The notes: generated by a model from the letters alone, not told the origin. Shown: positions 49,678 to 62,655, counted from the first letter of the stretch. The stretch: DNA of 64,000 nucleotides from Diprion similis (GCF_021155765.1 NC_060117.1:1714501-1778500); one strand, 5' to 3'. Numbers and translations: made by a program.

Positions 49678-49799
49678 GTCTTGAGAATTAAGGAGGGCGA
49701 GGTGGAACGTGGCGAAGGAGGCTTAGCCGAGGGCTTCGCACCCCAGGAGACATCGTAACTGGCTTAACATGCCCGAGGTAATAACCCCGGGAGAGCTAG

Positions 49800-52700
49800 G
49801 GATGCTTCGAATAATCCTCGTGAAGCAATGAAAGGGAGGAAAAAAAAACAAAAAAAAAAAAAAACAGCGAAAGTAAGAGACACGATCGAGAAAAAGGGAA
49901 TGAATTTTTTTTTTCTATTCTATTTTCTATTCTCAACCACGATTGCGGAGAGCAAAAAATTAATAATATTAACACGGAAGACGGTTTTTTGGAATTTAGT
50001 TTTTCAAATCGACTTTTTTCAAGTCTGTAAAAGCAAAAGATACAAGAAGAAAAAATTCTGTGCAAATATTTGATTTTTATCGTTTTCTTTCTATCCTATT
50101 CTCTTATCTAACTTAATTTTTTATTTTTTTTATTTCCAATTTAGTTTTCACTTGACAAAACAGTAATTATGCATTTATAAGTAGAGCGGAAGACTGGGTG
50201 GATCGTATAATCGAGAATTGTAAATCTTGTTAGAGCGATAGATGAGATGTTGACAATCGATGCAAAAAGTACGAACCAGAATTGACAATAAAAAAGAAAA
50301 AGTATGCAGGTGTTGGTAAATAAATGAAAATAAAATAAATTTATTAATATGTATGAAATATGAAAGTATGAAATAAGATAAGATAAAAATAAAATATGAA
50401 TAAAAATAAAGATAAAGATAGAAATAACAATAAAAAGAGAGGGAAGCCTGATTTACAACTCGAAGTAGAATGAATCATTTATTAGACCGACGATTGTAAC
50501 ACTTGACGAAATTTCACATCTTTTTCGTTACCTGGTCGGTAAATTTATTCAAACGTAGGTAATAAATAAAATACGAGTCGAGGTGCGCCTCCCGTCGGTT
50601 TATTTATGGCTGTTTTTTTTTATTATCGCTTCTGCATATCGATGCTGATAACGCTTTTACACAATATTTTCACTCTGCACATTTCCGGGCTTGACACAAG
50701 TTAGTATTATACTCGTTGGTATGATTAAATATGCATAATCAGTGCATAATTTTGCATTAATTTTGCAATAAATAGAAGTCAGTAGAAGTCGACAAAGTAT
50801 ATTGCATTTATTTAATTATTCAATATTTCTGTGTCTAATTTGTAGCGATGAAATTTTTTTGCTTTTTATAGCTTTTCGTTATTGACGATTTTTTCACTTT
50901 AAAAAATCGAGTCCATAAAATAAAATATGATCATTTTTATTTAGACTTACAATTAGCCAGTTTCCATTTCTTTTCTTTTCTTTTCTTTCTCTTATCGTTA
51001 TTATCTCTGTCTCTTTCTCTTCGCCTTTCTCCATCCCCCTTCTCCGCCACTTTTTCTTCTAGTTTTCTTTTTGCGAACGGTCTAGAATGGAATGTTATTA
51101 ATGATGTGGTCAGATTAACGGTCTCTCTGGCAGCCTTGCGTCGTGTCGACGACGTTTTAACCGTATTGACGTCTTACCGCACCGGCAGAAAATCCCACGG
51201 GTGATCGGAACTCGATTTAAGATGGTAAACGAATAAGAAATAAGTAAACAAAAAAAAAGAAAAAAATTAATAAACACGTGGCTTAAAAATTGATTGCGTT
51301 AGTTTAACAAAAATGGGAAATTAGGGATCAAAAAATTTTCTTTTTTCGTCTAAGTCGATCGTGAAACGTTGTTTGAATCAAATTTTTCTTCTTCTTCGAT
51401 TCTTTTATCCTTTTTCTCGCCGTTTTCTCCCTTCCAAGTTTTTTTTTGCCAAATTTAAGGACGGAATGCGATTCGTAGACAGTGATAGTTGCGTAATTTT
51501 TGCGCTCCGGGCGCGATTTCGCAGCCTCGTTTCTGTTTTTACATTCGAGCCCAAGTTTCGAAACAGTTTCAAGTTCCGAGCTTCGAGTTTCGGCCTAACT
51601 TTTTCTTTTCTCACCTGCCACGTTTTTTCCCTCCAAAAGTTTCACCCAAACTCCGCGCAACGCGGAGGAAGGATATCAAGTGGGGTGGAAAAAGGGACGA
51701 AAAATTGCCGAGAATAAGGCCGGACAATTGTAATATTCGTTTCACATTACAGAGTTTGAAACTGACGATAAAAAAAAAAATGTTGGAAAATAATATAATT
51801 TGTAAAATAAAGATAAATTTAAAAAAATAAGTTTTTATTTTCTTACCGCCGTGTAATTGATTACGATATTTTTAACCTAACAATTATGTCACAGCATTCG
51901 ATGCGTAATGTTAGCAAAAAAAAAAAAAAAAATTCTTAAGCATTTTATAACCGAAAAGCCAAAGTTGTACGATATGAATTATATATATCGTTTAAAAGCC
52001 GCGGATTTCGGGGCCGGATTCCCTCCTACTTCCGGCTTAGCATAGGAAGTACCCACCCGATTCTCCCCTTCCGTCTCTTTCCCTCTTCTTTCCCTCTTTC
52101 ACCTCCCTTCCTCTTCTAATTCTCCCCTCCTTTTCTTAATTCCTTCCAGCCACGAAGCGACAGCCTGCAACTTCTCGAATCGCGTGCCAAGATATTTATT
52201 TACTCTAATTTTCTTCAGCTTTGCTTCCCGGGCCCCAACTCTCTACTAATTAAAGTTGAATACTTCCGCCGGAGGTGTAGCTAAAAATCTAAAAATGGCA
52301 GAGGTAAAAACAAAAACAAAAATAAAAGAAAAAAATTAAAAAAAAATAAAAAAAACAAAATTGGAAAAACCACAAGAAGAGAAAAAGAAAAATTTTTTAG
52401 TAGGATGTAGTTGGGATAATGAAGACGTTGTTATTATTGTTTTTTTTTGTTTTTTTAATCATTATCCTCTGCGACTCGCTGGCTAATATACTTGTAGGTA
52501 TACGTCTACCTATAAAGTATATTTCGCGAATTTTCCGCCCGAATATACGTTAAGCCAATGTGTGTGTATATATATATGTATGGACGCAGTTGTGCATATA
52601 AATGAGTATTTATGTATAATATGTGTATGTAGGTGTTTGTGTGGCGGAAAATTAGCAATTCAAATCGGCACGGAGGCTGTACAAAATGCAGGAAAGGTCA

Positions 52701-53740
52701 ACGTTGAAAAGTAGTGATGAACGTTAAACCGCTGTGCAATGAGAGGAAGTAAACCGAGAGGAAAACATTGAAGCTTATGCAGGGTGACAGAGATAGAGAG
52801 AGGGAAAGAGAGAGAGAGAGAGAGTTTATTATGCCCGAGAAAAATTTTGGGCAAAATAATAATGTTTTCCAATAAGTACAATATAATTTTCATAACTTCT
52901 GTAATGAGAAAAAAAAAAAAAAAGCGAGGAGAATGAGTAATAATTTTTTTCGTACAGAAGAATAATTTTTGTATAGTAAATGAGAAAAAAAAAAAAAAAA
53001 AAACACGAATAACTCTTAACGTAAGTAACACAATTGCACGATAAATTTAAATTGTGTGTTTAGTGCAGTAACGATGTTACGGATTAATTAAATAATTTCA
53101 AAATCTACTCATCTTGCCCAGATATTTCAGTAAGTAAAAGAGCTCAAGTAGCTTCGCCTTAAACACGCAAATTCGGAGCGAAGAAGTTAGTCAGAGAGAG
53201 AGAGGGGCGGGGGGGGGGGGGAGGGGGAGGAAAAGAAAATGCAAATTGTGTAACGAGTTGTTCGACTCTTTGTAAAAGTTTGAAAAAAAAAAAAAAAAAA
53301 AAAAAAAACAGGTTCAATTTATACTCCAAACTTGAAACGGTGAAACAATTGTAAAACAAAAAAAAGTTTTACGGAAAATGAAATGAAATTAGATAGAAAA
53401 AAAAAAAAAAAAAAAAAACAAACAAGAAACGCGTAAATATCTACGTGATATTGATTTTAAAATGTCAAAATTATCGATCGATTTGATTTCTTTTTTTTTT
53501 TTTTTTTTTTTTTTTTTGTGGAAAAAATTTAATTTCGTTTACACAGTTCTTCGTTAATCGGTGTAATAAATTGGACGGTCTAAAATTTTGCGATTTGAAT
53601 TTTTTTATTTTGAAATCTGATTTCAATACGACATTTTGTCTTTATGGATCAAGAATTTTTCCCCGCAGGATCATCGGAAATTTTTTTTTCTTTTCTCACA
53701 AGTTTCTGTCCGATTTGATTTTTCCCGAAGCTTGCGCGTA
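49800..53740 (+). other. Putative intron, AT-rich segment
   Basis: No exon recognised. Long A/T homopolymers and a G-rich stretch at about 53203-53228 are the only notable elements. Confidence 0.5.
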
Positions 53741-53745
53741 TTCCC

Positions 53746-53848
53746 AATATTTTCAATCCTTCCAATCCTTCCAATCTTTCCAATCCTTCCAATCCTTCCA
53801 ATCTTTCCAATCCTTCCAATATTTCCAATCTTTCCAATCCTTCCAATT
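53746..53848. repeat. 9-10-bp minisatellite (TTCCAATCC/T)
   Basis: About eleven units of TTCCAATCC or TTCCAATCT (plus variants TTCCAATAT) in direct tandem. The repeated Phe-Gln-Ser and Leu-Glu-Gly frames on the two strands come from this repeat. Confidence 0.93.
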
Positions 53849-55237
53849 TGACCAAAACTCGAGAATTGACAGTGAAACACTATGCAAACGAGTGGGAAAT
53901 TCATTCTTATCGGAATCGAGGGCTGCCAGATGCCAGGCAGTCCTTAACTTCGGCAAAATGGCAGCTGTAGGTGGAAATCTACGTGCGTGGGTTTCCCGAT
54001 TTTCTCGGCCGGCCTGAAATATACCTGCCAGGATAATACCCACGGAAAGCTGGATGAAACCGGACTCGAGCTTCTCTCACTCTTGCGCTGGCTGCTCTTA
54101 ACCTGCGTAAAATGAAAGTCACCCAGATTAAATAATATATAATAATAAAAATAAACTTCATCGAGAGTACATATTTCACAAAGCCGGCTTCCGGATTACC
54201 CTGCGTCGGATAATTTTCCCTTACTCTCTTCATCCCTTTGTGAAATTGAATGAAAAACGAGTTTTGAATTTTATACACGGAGGATAAAATTAAATCATCG
54301 AATCAGCGGCGAAAATTACCTGCAGGTAATTACAAAAAGCGGACGAATTGTGGGAAGTTGTTTGTTTTTATTTCTTTTTTTTTGCTTCGCTTTTTTCGCC
54401 CATTTTCACCGTTTCTTTTCTTTTTTTTTTTTTTTTTTCCTCTTCTCTTTCGTTTTCCAACGTTTTGCGCTTGGTTAGATTTTTTTTTGATTTTTTTTCT
54501 CCTCTTTGGTCACTCGTCTCGCTCTTTATCCTTAAAACTTATTCCTTCCCTCTACGAGGTATGAAAATTTGATAATAATATTTAAATCCTTACTGAAATG
54601 GAAATGAAAATGGAAATAAGAAATAAAAATTTGTTACCAAAAAAAAAAAAAAGAGAAAAGTTTCGATTCTCTGAAATAAGGCAGAGGATAGAAATTGAAA
54701 AAAAAAAAAAAAACTAATCTTCCTATCATAGAGAAAATATATATGTAGAGAGAAAAAAAAGGAAATGAAACGGAATGAAACGTATCAAGTATTCACTCAA
54801 AACATCGTGCATTTGATATGAACGATGGTTGAATGAGATAATCTTTTGCTCTTTCCTTTCATCTGAGAATTTTCTATTTTTAGCCAACCAATTACGTAGA
54901 ATATCCCCCCCCCTCCCCCCCCTCCGCTCCCCCCTGGTGAAGTTTTTACCAAAATTTTACATGTATAATGAAATCTGATCGATAATCTGTCGTTGGGGAT
55001 TTTTTTGGGCTTCTCGATCGTTTCCTTAAGTTTTGATTTTCCTCTGTGTTTCCGCATGTTTCATTGTTTAGCTTAAATTTCGACAGATTACCGATTTCCT
55101 TGACACGTAACACCAGGCTTTAGACTATATACTATCAATAAACCTCGCCAGCGGTATTAAATTTCTGTAATACAACGCCAAGCGATTACCGGATTACACA
55201 ACCGGTCGAATTTCTCAGCTCAAATTCTAACGAATCG

Positions 55238-55270
<33 letters not shown>

Positions 55271-55791
55271 ACCCCCTCAGCTCTATTTTACTCATTTTCA
55301 ACTACGAAACATGAAGAGGATTGTGAACAATGATATCGGTTTTACGGATGCGTGAAATGTTACGTTGCGTAAGTACATATAGGCACACTAAATTTTAATG
55401 TCAGTAAGACACTTTCTCCCATATGAAGATAATAAAACGAAATTACTTGATTTTGAATTTATATTTAAGGGAGAAAAAATATTCATGTAATATTCTACTA
55501 CAAGTCGGAATATACGTGGATAATAGACATTTTTCTATCGACGGAAAAAAAATCTCAAAACTTTCACAGAATTTCTTTTTTTTTTCTTGTCTTCTTGAAC
55601 GATATTTTCACTGTAACAAGAGAAAAAAAAAAAAAAAAAAAAAAAATGAAACGAATGGCTAAAATTCAATATCTCGTCCCTTCCATCGCCCAGCTTGAAT
55701 AAAAGTCCGGGTTCTTCGAGGCGTGGAAAGCGGGTGAAACCTACGGAGGAGGCCGCCCGACTACGACTACTTCTACTACTTTTACTACCGC

Positions 55792-55828
<37 letters not shown>
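55792..55828. repeat. (TAG)n microsatellite
   Basis: About twelve TAG units seen directly, preceded by an imperfect CTA-rich tract. Confidence 0.95.
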
Positions 55829-55829
<1 letters not shown>

Positions 55830-56118
55830 ATATACCTCGGCCCGACATGCAATTAGTAGAGCTGGCGTGAGCCGACGTTAACTCTCCACCCTCTCCATTT
55901 TTAGCCCACCCCTCCGTCGTTCTCGCCGCATGCATATTTTAGCCTCTCAGACCAACGGCGAGAAATTTTTTTTTTTTTTTTTTTTAATTTATTTCTCACT
56001 TCTTTGTTTGGTGTCTAATTTTTTTTTTAAACTGTTTTTTTCTTTTTTTTTTTTTCTCTTGTTTTCCCCCCATCTTGTAATACCACTTTCTTTTTCATCT
56101 CTCTTTTGTCAATGTTTC

Positions 56119-56119
56119 T

Positions 56120-56158
<39 letters not shown>

Positions 56159-56160
56159 TA
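56119..56160. repeat. (TTTA)n microsatellite
   Basis: About ten TTTA units seen directly. Confidence 0.95.
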
Positions 56161-56719
56161 TGGTTATATTCCAAGTACGAAGTACATACAAAGTTATTTT
56201 TTCATTACGGACTAGGAATATTTAAATAACTAGATAACAAAAAAAAAAAAAAAATTCGTAATTTATATCTACTTAAATGTTATAACATAACGTAAATAAT
56301 TGTTTTTACAAAGCTTAGTAGTGCTTTCCAATGGTCGTATTTTCAAAAAAAACTGTTTTGTAACTTCGCTTTACTTTTATTAATCGTTTCAACTTCGTTT
56401 GGCAATTGATTAAAATTATCATGCTTCCAAGTTTTTTTCCACTCTCTGTATTTGATACTAATAAATAGTTATATTCAATTAAAATTATATATAAATATAT
56501 ATATACTATGTCTAATCTGTCATTGCTATAATTGATTATTTAAATTTCTCGACAATAAATCTTGAATCGCGTTTTTTTCTCCACACTCACATCTCCCTAA
56601 ACTTCAAGGGGTGTAACGATTAATTAGTCCCACGATATAAATATTTACTCAACAAATTTAGGTGATATTAATCTACGTTTTGCGTGCGATCAACGGCCCT
56701 GTGAACGCGCATTTCCTTT

Positions 56720-56720
<1 letters not shown>

Positions 56721-56755
<35 letters not shown>

Positions 56756-56770
56756 TCTCTTTCTCTCTCT
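56721..56770. repeat. (CT)n-rich tract
   Basis: Alternating CT with a few interruptions, seen directly. Confidence 0.9.
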
Positions 56771-57959
56771 GTTTATCTCTGTCTCTGTTCATCCTGAATA
56801 GGGTGGATCGCGTTTAGTAAGTATCAATGTGAAAATTAATCAAAGACAAACAAGACGAATGAAAAATTGCGGGGAGGGTAAATTTTCGAAAACTAAAATC
56901 CAACCCTCGTGTAAAAAAAAAAAAAAAACTACCACACAAATAATACGAACCTCGTTCTTGCCAATAGTTTATACTTAACACTTTTGTTAATAACAACGAA
57001 GTTCGTTTCATGTTTTTATCGTTTTTTTTTTTTTTTCTCTCTTTTACACTCGACGAAACTAATCCGTTTCGGAAAAATTTTGTTTACAAAAGATGGGTGA
57101 AAGGAAAAAAAAAAAAGAAAAAATTGATGAACAATTAATCTAAGCGATTCTTTCTTTTTCTCTTCTTTGTAGAAAAATCGAGATCAATCTAAATTATATA
57201 TCGACTCGATTTTTTAAGTCGAAGTCTTTGAAGTTTACTTGATTGTACCGATTTGTTGGTCTCAGGTTTCGTGCGTCAGGTTAGACGACTGGGTTGGGTT
57301 TTCGGGGGGTTAAGCTATTGACCGAATCACTTAGATTCACGAATATAAACGCTCGACGGTATATCCCGTGACTGGACAGTCATAACCTCCCTTATTTTAT
57401 GCATTGGACACGTACGTGACGCACATGTCATGTATACGAATCGACTATACATGATGCACACGCACACATACACCTCCGCTCATTTGCCAATCATTTCTGA
57501 TAACCGTTATTATCTTTACTTTATCGAACTATGCAAAAATACTTGAGGACGTTTGACTGGAAGTATCGATATCCAACGTGTGTATCGGGCATTCCGTGTC
57601 AAATTAGCGGCTCGTGTACTCGGCCACTTTTCATTTTCATCATTTCTTAGTATGATGTTTTTTAACGAAACAAAAGGGTGTAAGAAATTTTTTTTCAGAT
57701 GCTCCTTAGAGACTGGTGAAATTTAAGAAAAATTGTGAAAAACAATTCCGAAAAAATGATATTGAAATTTTTTATTTTTCTAAATTCACACGAATTCTAT
57801 GATTTTAAATATGATCGTTTAAACACCCTACATACGATCATGGGATGTCAATGTTTGTCATTTTTTCTTTCCCCTAGTTTTTAGATTTTTCGCTTCGGAA
57901 TAATTTTTTTTTTTTTTGTAATTCATTTGTTTAATTGACTTGTTTAATTCTTGTCTTAA

Positions 57960-58057
57960 TTAATATATTAAATGATTTTCTTTCTTTGTTACAGGTGAGT
58001 TTCAATTTTGATTATCTTCTTTGACTATTTCGCCATCGTGAACTTCCAATGGTGAGT
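57960..58057 (+). promoter_or_regulatory. Candidate recursive splice site with RS-exon in the giant intron
   Basis: A branch-rich stretch (TTAATTAAT) and pyrimidine tract end in TTTCTTTGTTACAG (to 57994), followed at once by GTGAGT (57995-58000). This is the juxtaposed 3'/5' splice-site structure CAG|GTRAGT of a ratchet point. A second strong donor, G|GTGAGT, begins at 58052, defining a 57-nt RS-exon (57995-58051) with a stop codon in all three frames. It cannot be an ordinary coding exon, but fits exon-defined recursive splicing of a very long intron. Confidence 0.55.
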
Positions 58058-60580
58058 GAATTACATATTGAATGCATGAAAATTGCAAGGAAATTGATTT
58101 CAAACGTTGAAGGAAAGACGCGCGTTTTTTTTCTGTTTTTTGTCATACCTATTTTTACTTTGATCTTACGATTTTTCATCTACCTTGCTTTTAATGTTCA
58201 GCGGAAGGGATGAGGGTAGTTAGGTAAAAATGAACGTTGGCGTGCATATATTTCTATGCCATCTAGCGGAGATTACGTCGCGCGTGACGTCATAAGGGAG
58301 AAACAGCTCGACTCCCCTCGTCGAGGTTTTAACCCCTTAAGTCTGAAATTAAGAGCGGAAGCAGTTTTCTTCGTAGGGGGGAACGATGCAGTCTAGAGGT
58401 TGAAAATTATTGAAGTTGTTTTTTTTTTCTTTTTTTTTTTTTCTGGTGCTATGAAAAAATGGTTGCGAAATTATGACAATTTCCTTTTTTTTTTTTTTTT
58501 TTTTTTTTTATTTCTACACCGTGAGTGTGAATTTAAGGAAAGTAACGTCGTGCGTGATTTTTAAGGGACAAAATCAAATTGTGGTTATAAAAAAAAGTAT
58601 ATAAAAATAGCCCTTTCGACATAAAATTGACTTTTCGAGTAATCGTAATTTTTTACATTTTTTTTACCTCGACCTGTAGAGTCGTTTTGTTTTATTTTCA
58701 TTCCTAAACAATCGTTTCTTGTTCGAGGGTTAATTTCAGCCCTTTTTCTACCTTGGAAAATGGAAGTAAATTTTACGGGTACACTGAACTGCCCGAGTTT
58801 CGATTCCGTTTGTTATTCACGACGTTGATTAATTAACAGTGTTACCATCAGGTAACATCGTTGTTTCTTGTGTATCGGAACTTGTTTGAATAATTTTATT
58901 CAACGAAAAGGCATTAAAAAGTTGAGATTAAATTTGGAGGAAAAAAAAAACCAAAATAAACAAATTAATGAAAAATTAGCAACAAAAGTGGAAATGATAA
59001 AATTTTGTTGTAACCCTAATTACCTAAATAAGCTAGACAAAAAATTTGATGGAAAAACATTTTAACTGTAAATTGTACGAGCTTCTAAAATCGAAAATTT
59101 CTTGCACATTATTCGAACTGGAAAAGGCACAGTAATTTTCTCGCAAAAACAAAAAAGAAAAACAAAACCCGATTGAGGCCACCTGAAATACCTACGTAGT
59201 ATGCTTGTATTATGTTCTCAGAAGTCTTGATGGAAAACACGAAACAGCGTAATTTGCTTGTTACGATTTTCCAGAATTCTTTTCAACCTAAACAGAATTA
59301 TGCCCTTATTTGACTGAGCAGAAATTTTCTGATCCGCGATTGTTGAAAGAATTTTGAAAATTGAGAAATATTAGGAAGAAAATTAAAACTACGGTGTAAA
59401 AAAGAGAAACAAAAGAAAAATAAAAAGAAAATACAACAACAAGAAACCGGAAATACACTTTTTTCGCCATACTTTTCATCCCTGTGAAAAGAGAAGAGTC
59501 CGATGCCAAAAGTGATTTAAATTTAAAAAAAACTTAACACCAATTATTTCGTCGCTTTTGGAAATATAAAAAAAAATTTTTTTTATTAGTTTTAGTTTTT
59601 CTTTTTCACCTGTGCAAATTGTTCCCTGCCTGCGTTGTATATCTACGGGTTAAAAAATCATCCCTGTCACTCTACCTCTGTGATCCTGCTTATCCTCCCC
59701 CCTCCAACTTTTTTCTTTCCACCCTCCTCATCCCTTCCTTGCCGATTTCGAAAGGTCGGCGAGGGGCAGATAGGATCTGGCTACAAGGGTGGCCAGGGGG
59801 TTGGTGGAAATACCTCGTGTAGGTATAACGGTATTCATTCGTGCAGATAGCATCGCTTGTTAAACCTACTTCCTCCCTCCACCCTCCACCCTTCACCCTC
59901 TACCCTCCACCACACCCTCAGCTCGATTCGCCGCGTGCTTTTCGCGGTAGCGGCGCCGTGTAAGCTTCTATATTTACTCCGCTTCCAGGTATTTTCCTGC
60001 ACACCGCAGGTTCGTGGTTTTTACACCATTTTTTTTCTTCTTCGGGGTTTGTTTTTTTTTTTTTTTTTTATTTTACTTTCTTCGAAAAAACCGCGCAGCA
60101 AATTTTGGGCAATTTTTTAAATTTTCAATTCGATTGGGGGTAAAATTAATTCAAAGACTTAAGTCTACTATTAATAAGGGATAGAAATTTGACGATTTTG
60201 ATTGTAATAATCAGTCGTTGAGAAAAGTTGATTTTTCCAAGTTTATTGAAATTTTTGGGTGGGTGAACATCTGAATTATTCGAAAACACAATATTTCAGT
60301 TCGATAATAATGAATATTAACAGGCCTATATTAATAATATTCAATAAACAAATGGTAATATCGGGCAGTTGAACAAATTTCCAATAATCTGCATTCTTAC
60401 ATTACAATTTTTTCATTTTTTAACCACTCAAATTTTTGGGTTGTATTCCTAGAAAAAAAACCCTTTATTCTTCGCGTGTAGCTTACAGAAAATCAGGCAA
60501 ATATCACCCTCATGGTTTTTGAGTTTCCCCATTCAACTTGATTCGGAATTAAGAAAGTGTTTCGAAATGATGTTTTTACA
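58058..60580 (+). other. Putative intron downstream of the recursive splice site
   Basis: No exon recognised. T homopolymers lie at about 58480-58510. A GC-richer patch at 58250-58340 carries CRE and CTCF-like words. Confidence 0.45.
58259..58293. promoter_or_regulatory. CTCF-like core and perfect CRE
   Basis: CCATCTAGCGG (58259-58269) is one base from the reverse core of the conserved CTCF motif. TGACGTCAT (58285-58293) contains the full cAMP-response element TGACGTCA. Both are in a CpG-rich patch, about 210-240 bp after the RS-exon. Confidence 0.35.
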
Positions 60581-60585
60581 ATACT

Positions 60586-60710
60586 GTGCGTAAAATTCGC
60601 TTTTACGCACTGTTGCTAGTTTTTTAATGCAGTGTGGGTAAAATTCAATTTTACACACCGTTATTAGCCTCCGATCGCTACCCGTGCGTAAAATTCCACT
60701 TTACACGCAC
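60586..60710. repeat. Three successive 25-27-bp palindromes
   Basis: GTGCGTAAAATT-(C)GC-TTTTACGCAC at 60586-60610, a GTGTG-type variant at 60632-60658, and GTGCGTAAAATT...TTTACACGCAC at 60684-60710. Start-to-start spacing is 46 and 52 bp; each is a near-perfect inverted repeat around the same core, and the spacers are unrelated. Confidence 0.88.
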
Positions 60711-61120
60711 TAGTTGCATAATATGCTCAATATTATATATTATATCCATCCTCTTCGTCTCGATAAATGGACTTAAACATTGAAGTTGAGTCTCCGGATT
60801 CCTTACACCAACACCATGCGCAAAGTAGACCCAGGGGTACCCGCGTGTCCTGCAACCCTGTTATAGGTGCTACGTCCTATTTGCACGCACGCGTCGAAGG
60901 AACAGCGGACGCGAGGATTGCGACACTGAGTGAAAACCGTATGCATCTATGTATATAAATACAGTCGAGGGTTACGGAGGGTTCAGGGTTGAGGGTTGAG
61001 GGTTGAGGGTTCGTTCCCTTTGAAGCTGCGTTGCTGCTTCTGGTGCTCCGCGTTATAAATTATTACGATGAAAATTGCGGAGGGAACCTGCAGGGAGCGA
61101 GTGAGTGAGTGAGTGTGTGT

Positions 61121-61151
<31 letters not shown>

Positions 61152-61983
61152 CGTGTGGGTTTCTCATCCCTCAACCGATGATGCCATCCTCTGGAATTCG
61201 TGCACGTTTTTTACACCCCCTTTCCTCCCTTTAATCCCTGCCGATCCGCCTTTGTATCGCAGCGTTGAAATACGAACTCGATGTGCCGTTCGTTCTTTAT
61301 TGTTTTTTCAATATTTTATTGTTTTTTTTTTTTTTTAATTGCACGTTTCAATGTTGTTTTTTATTTGTCTTTTTTTTTTTTTGTACCGACAGAAACGCGT
61401 TTTATTACATTTAGACGTGTTTTGCTTTTTGTCCTTTCTTTCAATTATTTCAATCGTTTTTATTTTTATACTTTCCGCAGAGGAATGAAATTTTTCTCCG
61501 GAACACCGGTATATGGTTAAAATTATAACAACAACGAAGCTATACATATATATGTATATACATATATTCTCTGTTTTGTTTTTCATCTCTGATCGCTTTG
61601 TGGGTGATAAAAATTCGCCGTCCTTCACCTCGTGTATCTGCACACTCCTCTATTCGTAATCCAACTTCACCAATTATTCTTTATTATCAGTTTTTTTTTG
61701 TCGTCTCAATTTTTCCTTCAACTGTAACAATAAATATTTTATGCAGAGGAATATGTCCAAGTTTGTTAAGAGTCTTTTTTTTTTTTTTTTTTTTTCTCGT
61801 TTCGTCAAATAATTTTCATCGCTGCTGTTTTTCGTCTCGTTCGATCAAAGGATTTCGGTATTTCTTAGCATCGATTATACTTAGAGCAGGAGAAAATCGT
61901 CGGGAAAAAGTGGCGCGAAGAGATCGAGAATCGATAGGAAAAGAAAGGAAATGGAAGAGAGAAGAAGAAGGAGGAAGGGGGGA

Positions 61984-61998
61984 GGGGGGGGGGGGGGG
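61984..61998. repeat. 15-nt G run in a purine-rich block
   Basis: Follows about 100 bases of A/G-rich sequence (61890-61998), seen directly. Confidence 0.9.
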
Positions 61999-62427
61999 AT
62001 AAATTTTAGAGCTTCAACGTTACGACAGAATTAACTTTATCGCTTCTTCTTTCCGTCGTTTCGTCATGACTTATTACATGTATATGTGTATATAGCTAGT
62101 GAAAATTATCATATATACAAGTTTCTGTTCCGTGGATACGTGCGGATGTACATATGTATACATATATTATACATATACGTATATAATACTACGTGCAAAG
62201 TTAGTCGATTCGATATTGAGAGTCACGCGAAATACTCATGATCACCGTATAGGCACAGTTACGTGGGTAATACAGGTATGTTATAGTTATACATATTCAT
62301 GCATATTAGATTATACCGTGTGTCCGTGAGGAAAGTGCGCGCCTTATGCGCGTGCGTCAAGTAGTTGGAATTTTATTGGCCGACAGTTACCGACTGATTG
62401 AGCAGCCGATACGATAACAATCGCCAC

Positions 62428-62655
62428 TTTCAGAAAATTTCCCTAGGAGCCCATAGCCAACGGTCACCTCCTAGGGACATTTTTTGACAGTCGCGATTGG
62501 TATTGCGTCGCTAGATAACTGTCAGAAAATTTCCCTAGGAGCCCACGGCTAACGGTCGGCTCCTAGGAACATTTTTTGACAGTCGCGGTTGGTATTGCGT
62601 CGGTATTTAACCGTCAAAAAATGTCCCTAGGATCTCACGGCTAACGGTTAGCTCG
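62428..62655. repeat. Tandem array of 92-bp units each holding a ~63-nt hairpin
   Basis: Hairpins begin at 62428 and 62520 and a third, partial one at about 62612, giving a 92-bp period. In each, TCAGAAAATTTCCCTAGGAG pairs with CTCCTAGG(G/A)ACATTTTTTGA around a CCCA(T/C)(A/G)GC(C/T)AACGGTC loop. Linkers share TCGCG(A/G)TTGGTATTGCGTCG. Confidence 0.9.

Noticed and set aside
53571..54017. 148-codon plus-strand open frame
   Set aside because: The core is the TTCCAATCC minisatellite; flanks have no recognisable domain.
57995..58051. Ordinary coding exon between the acceptor and donor
   Set aside because: All three frames contain a stop codon within 57 nt, so it is treated as a possible RS-exon instead.
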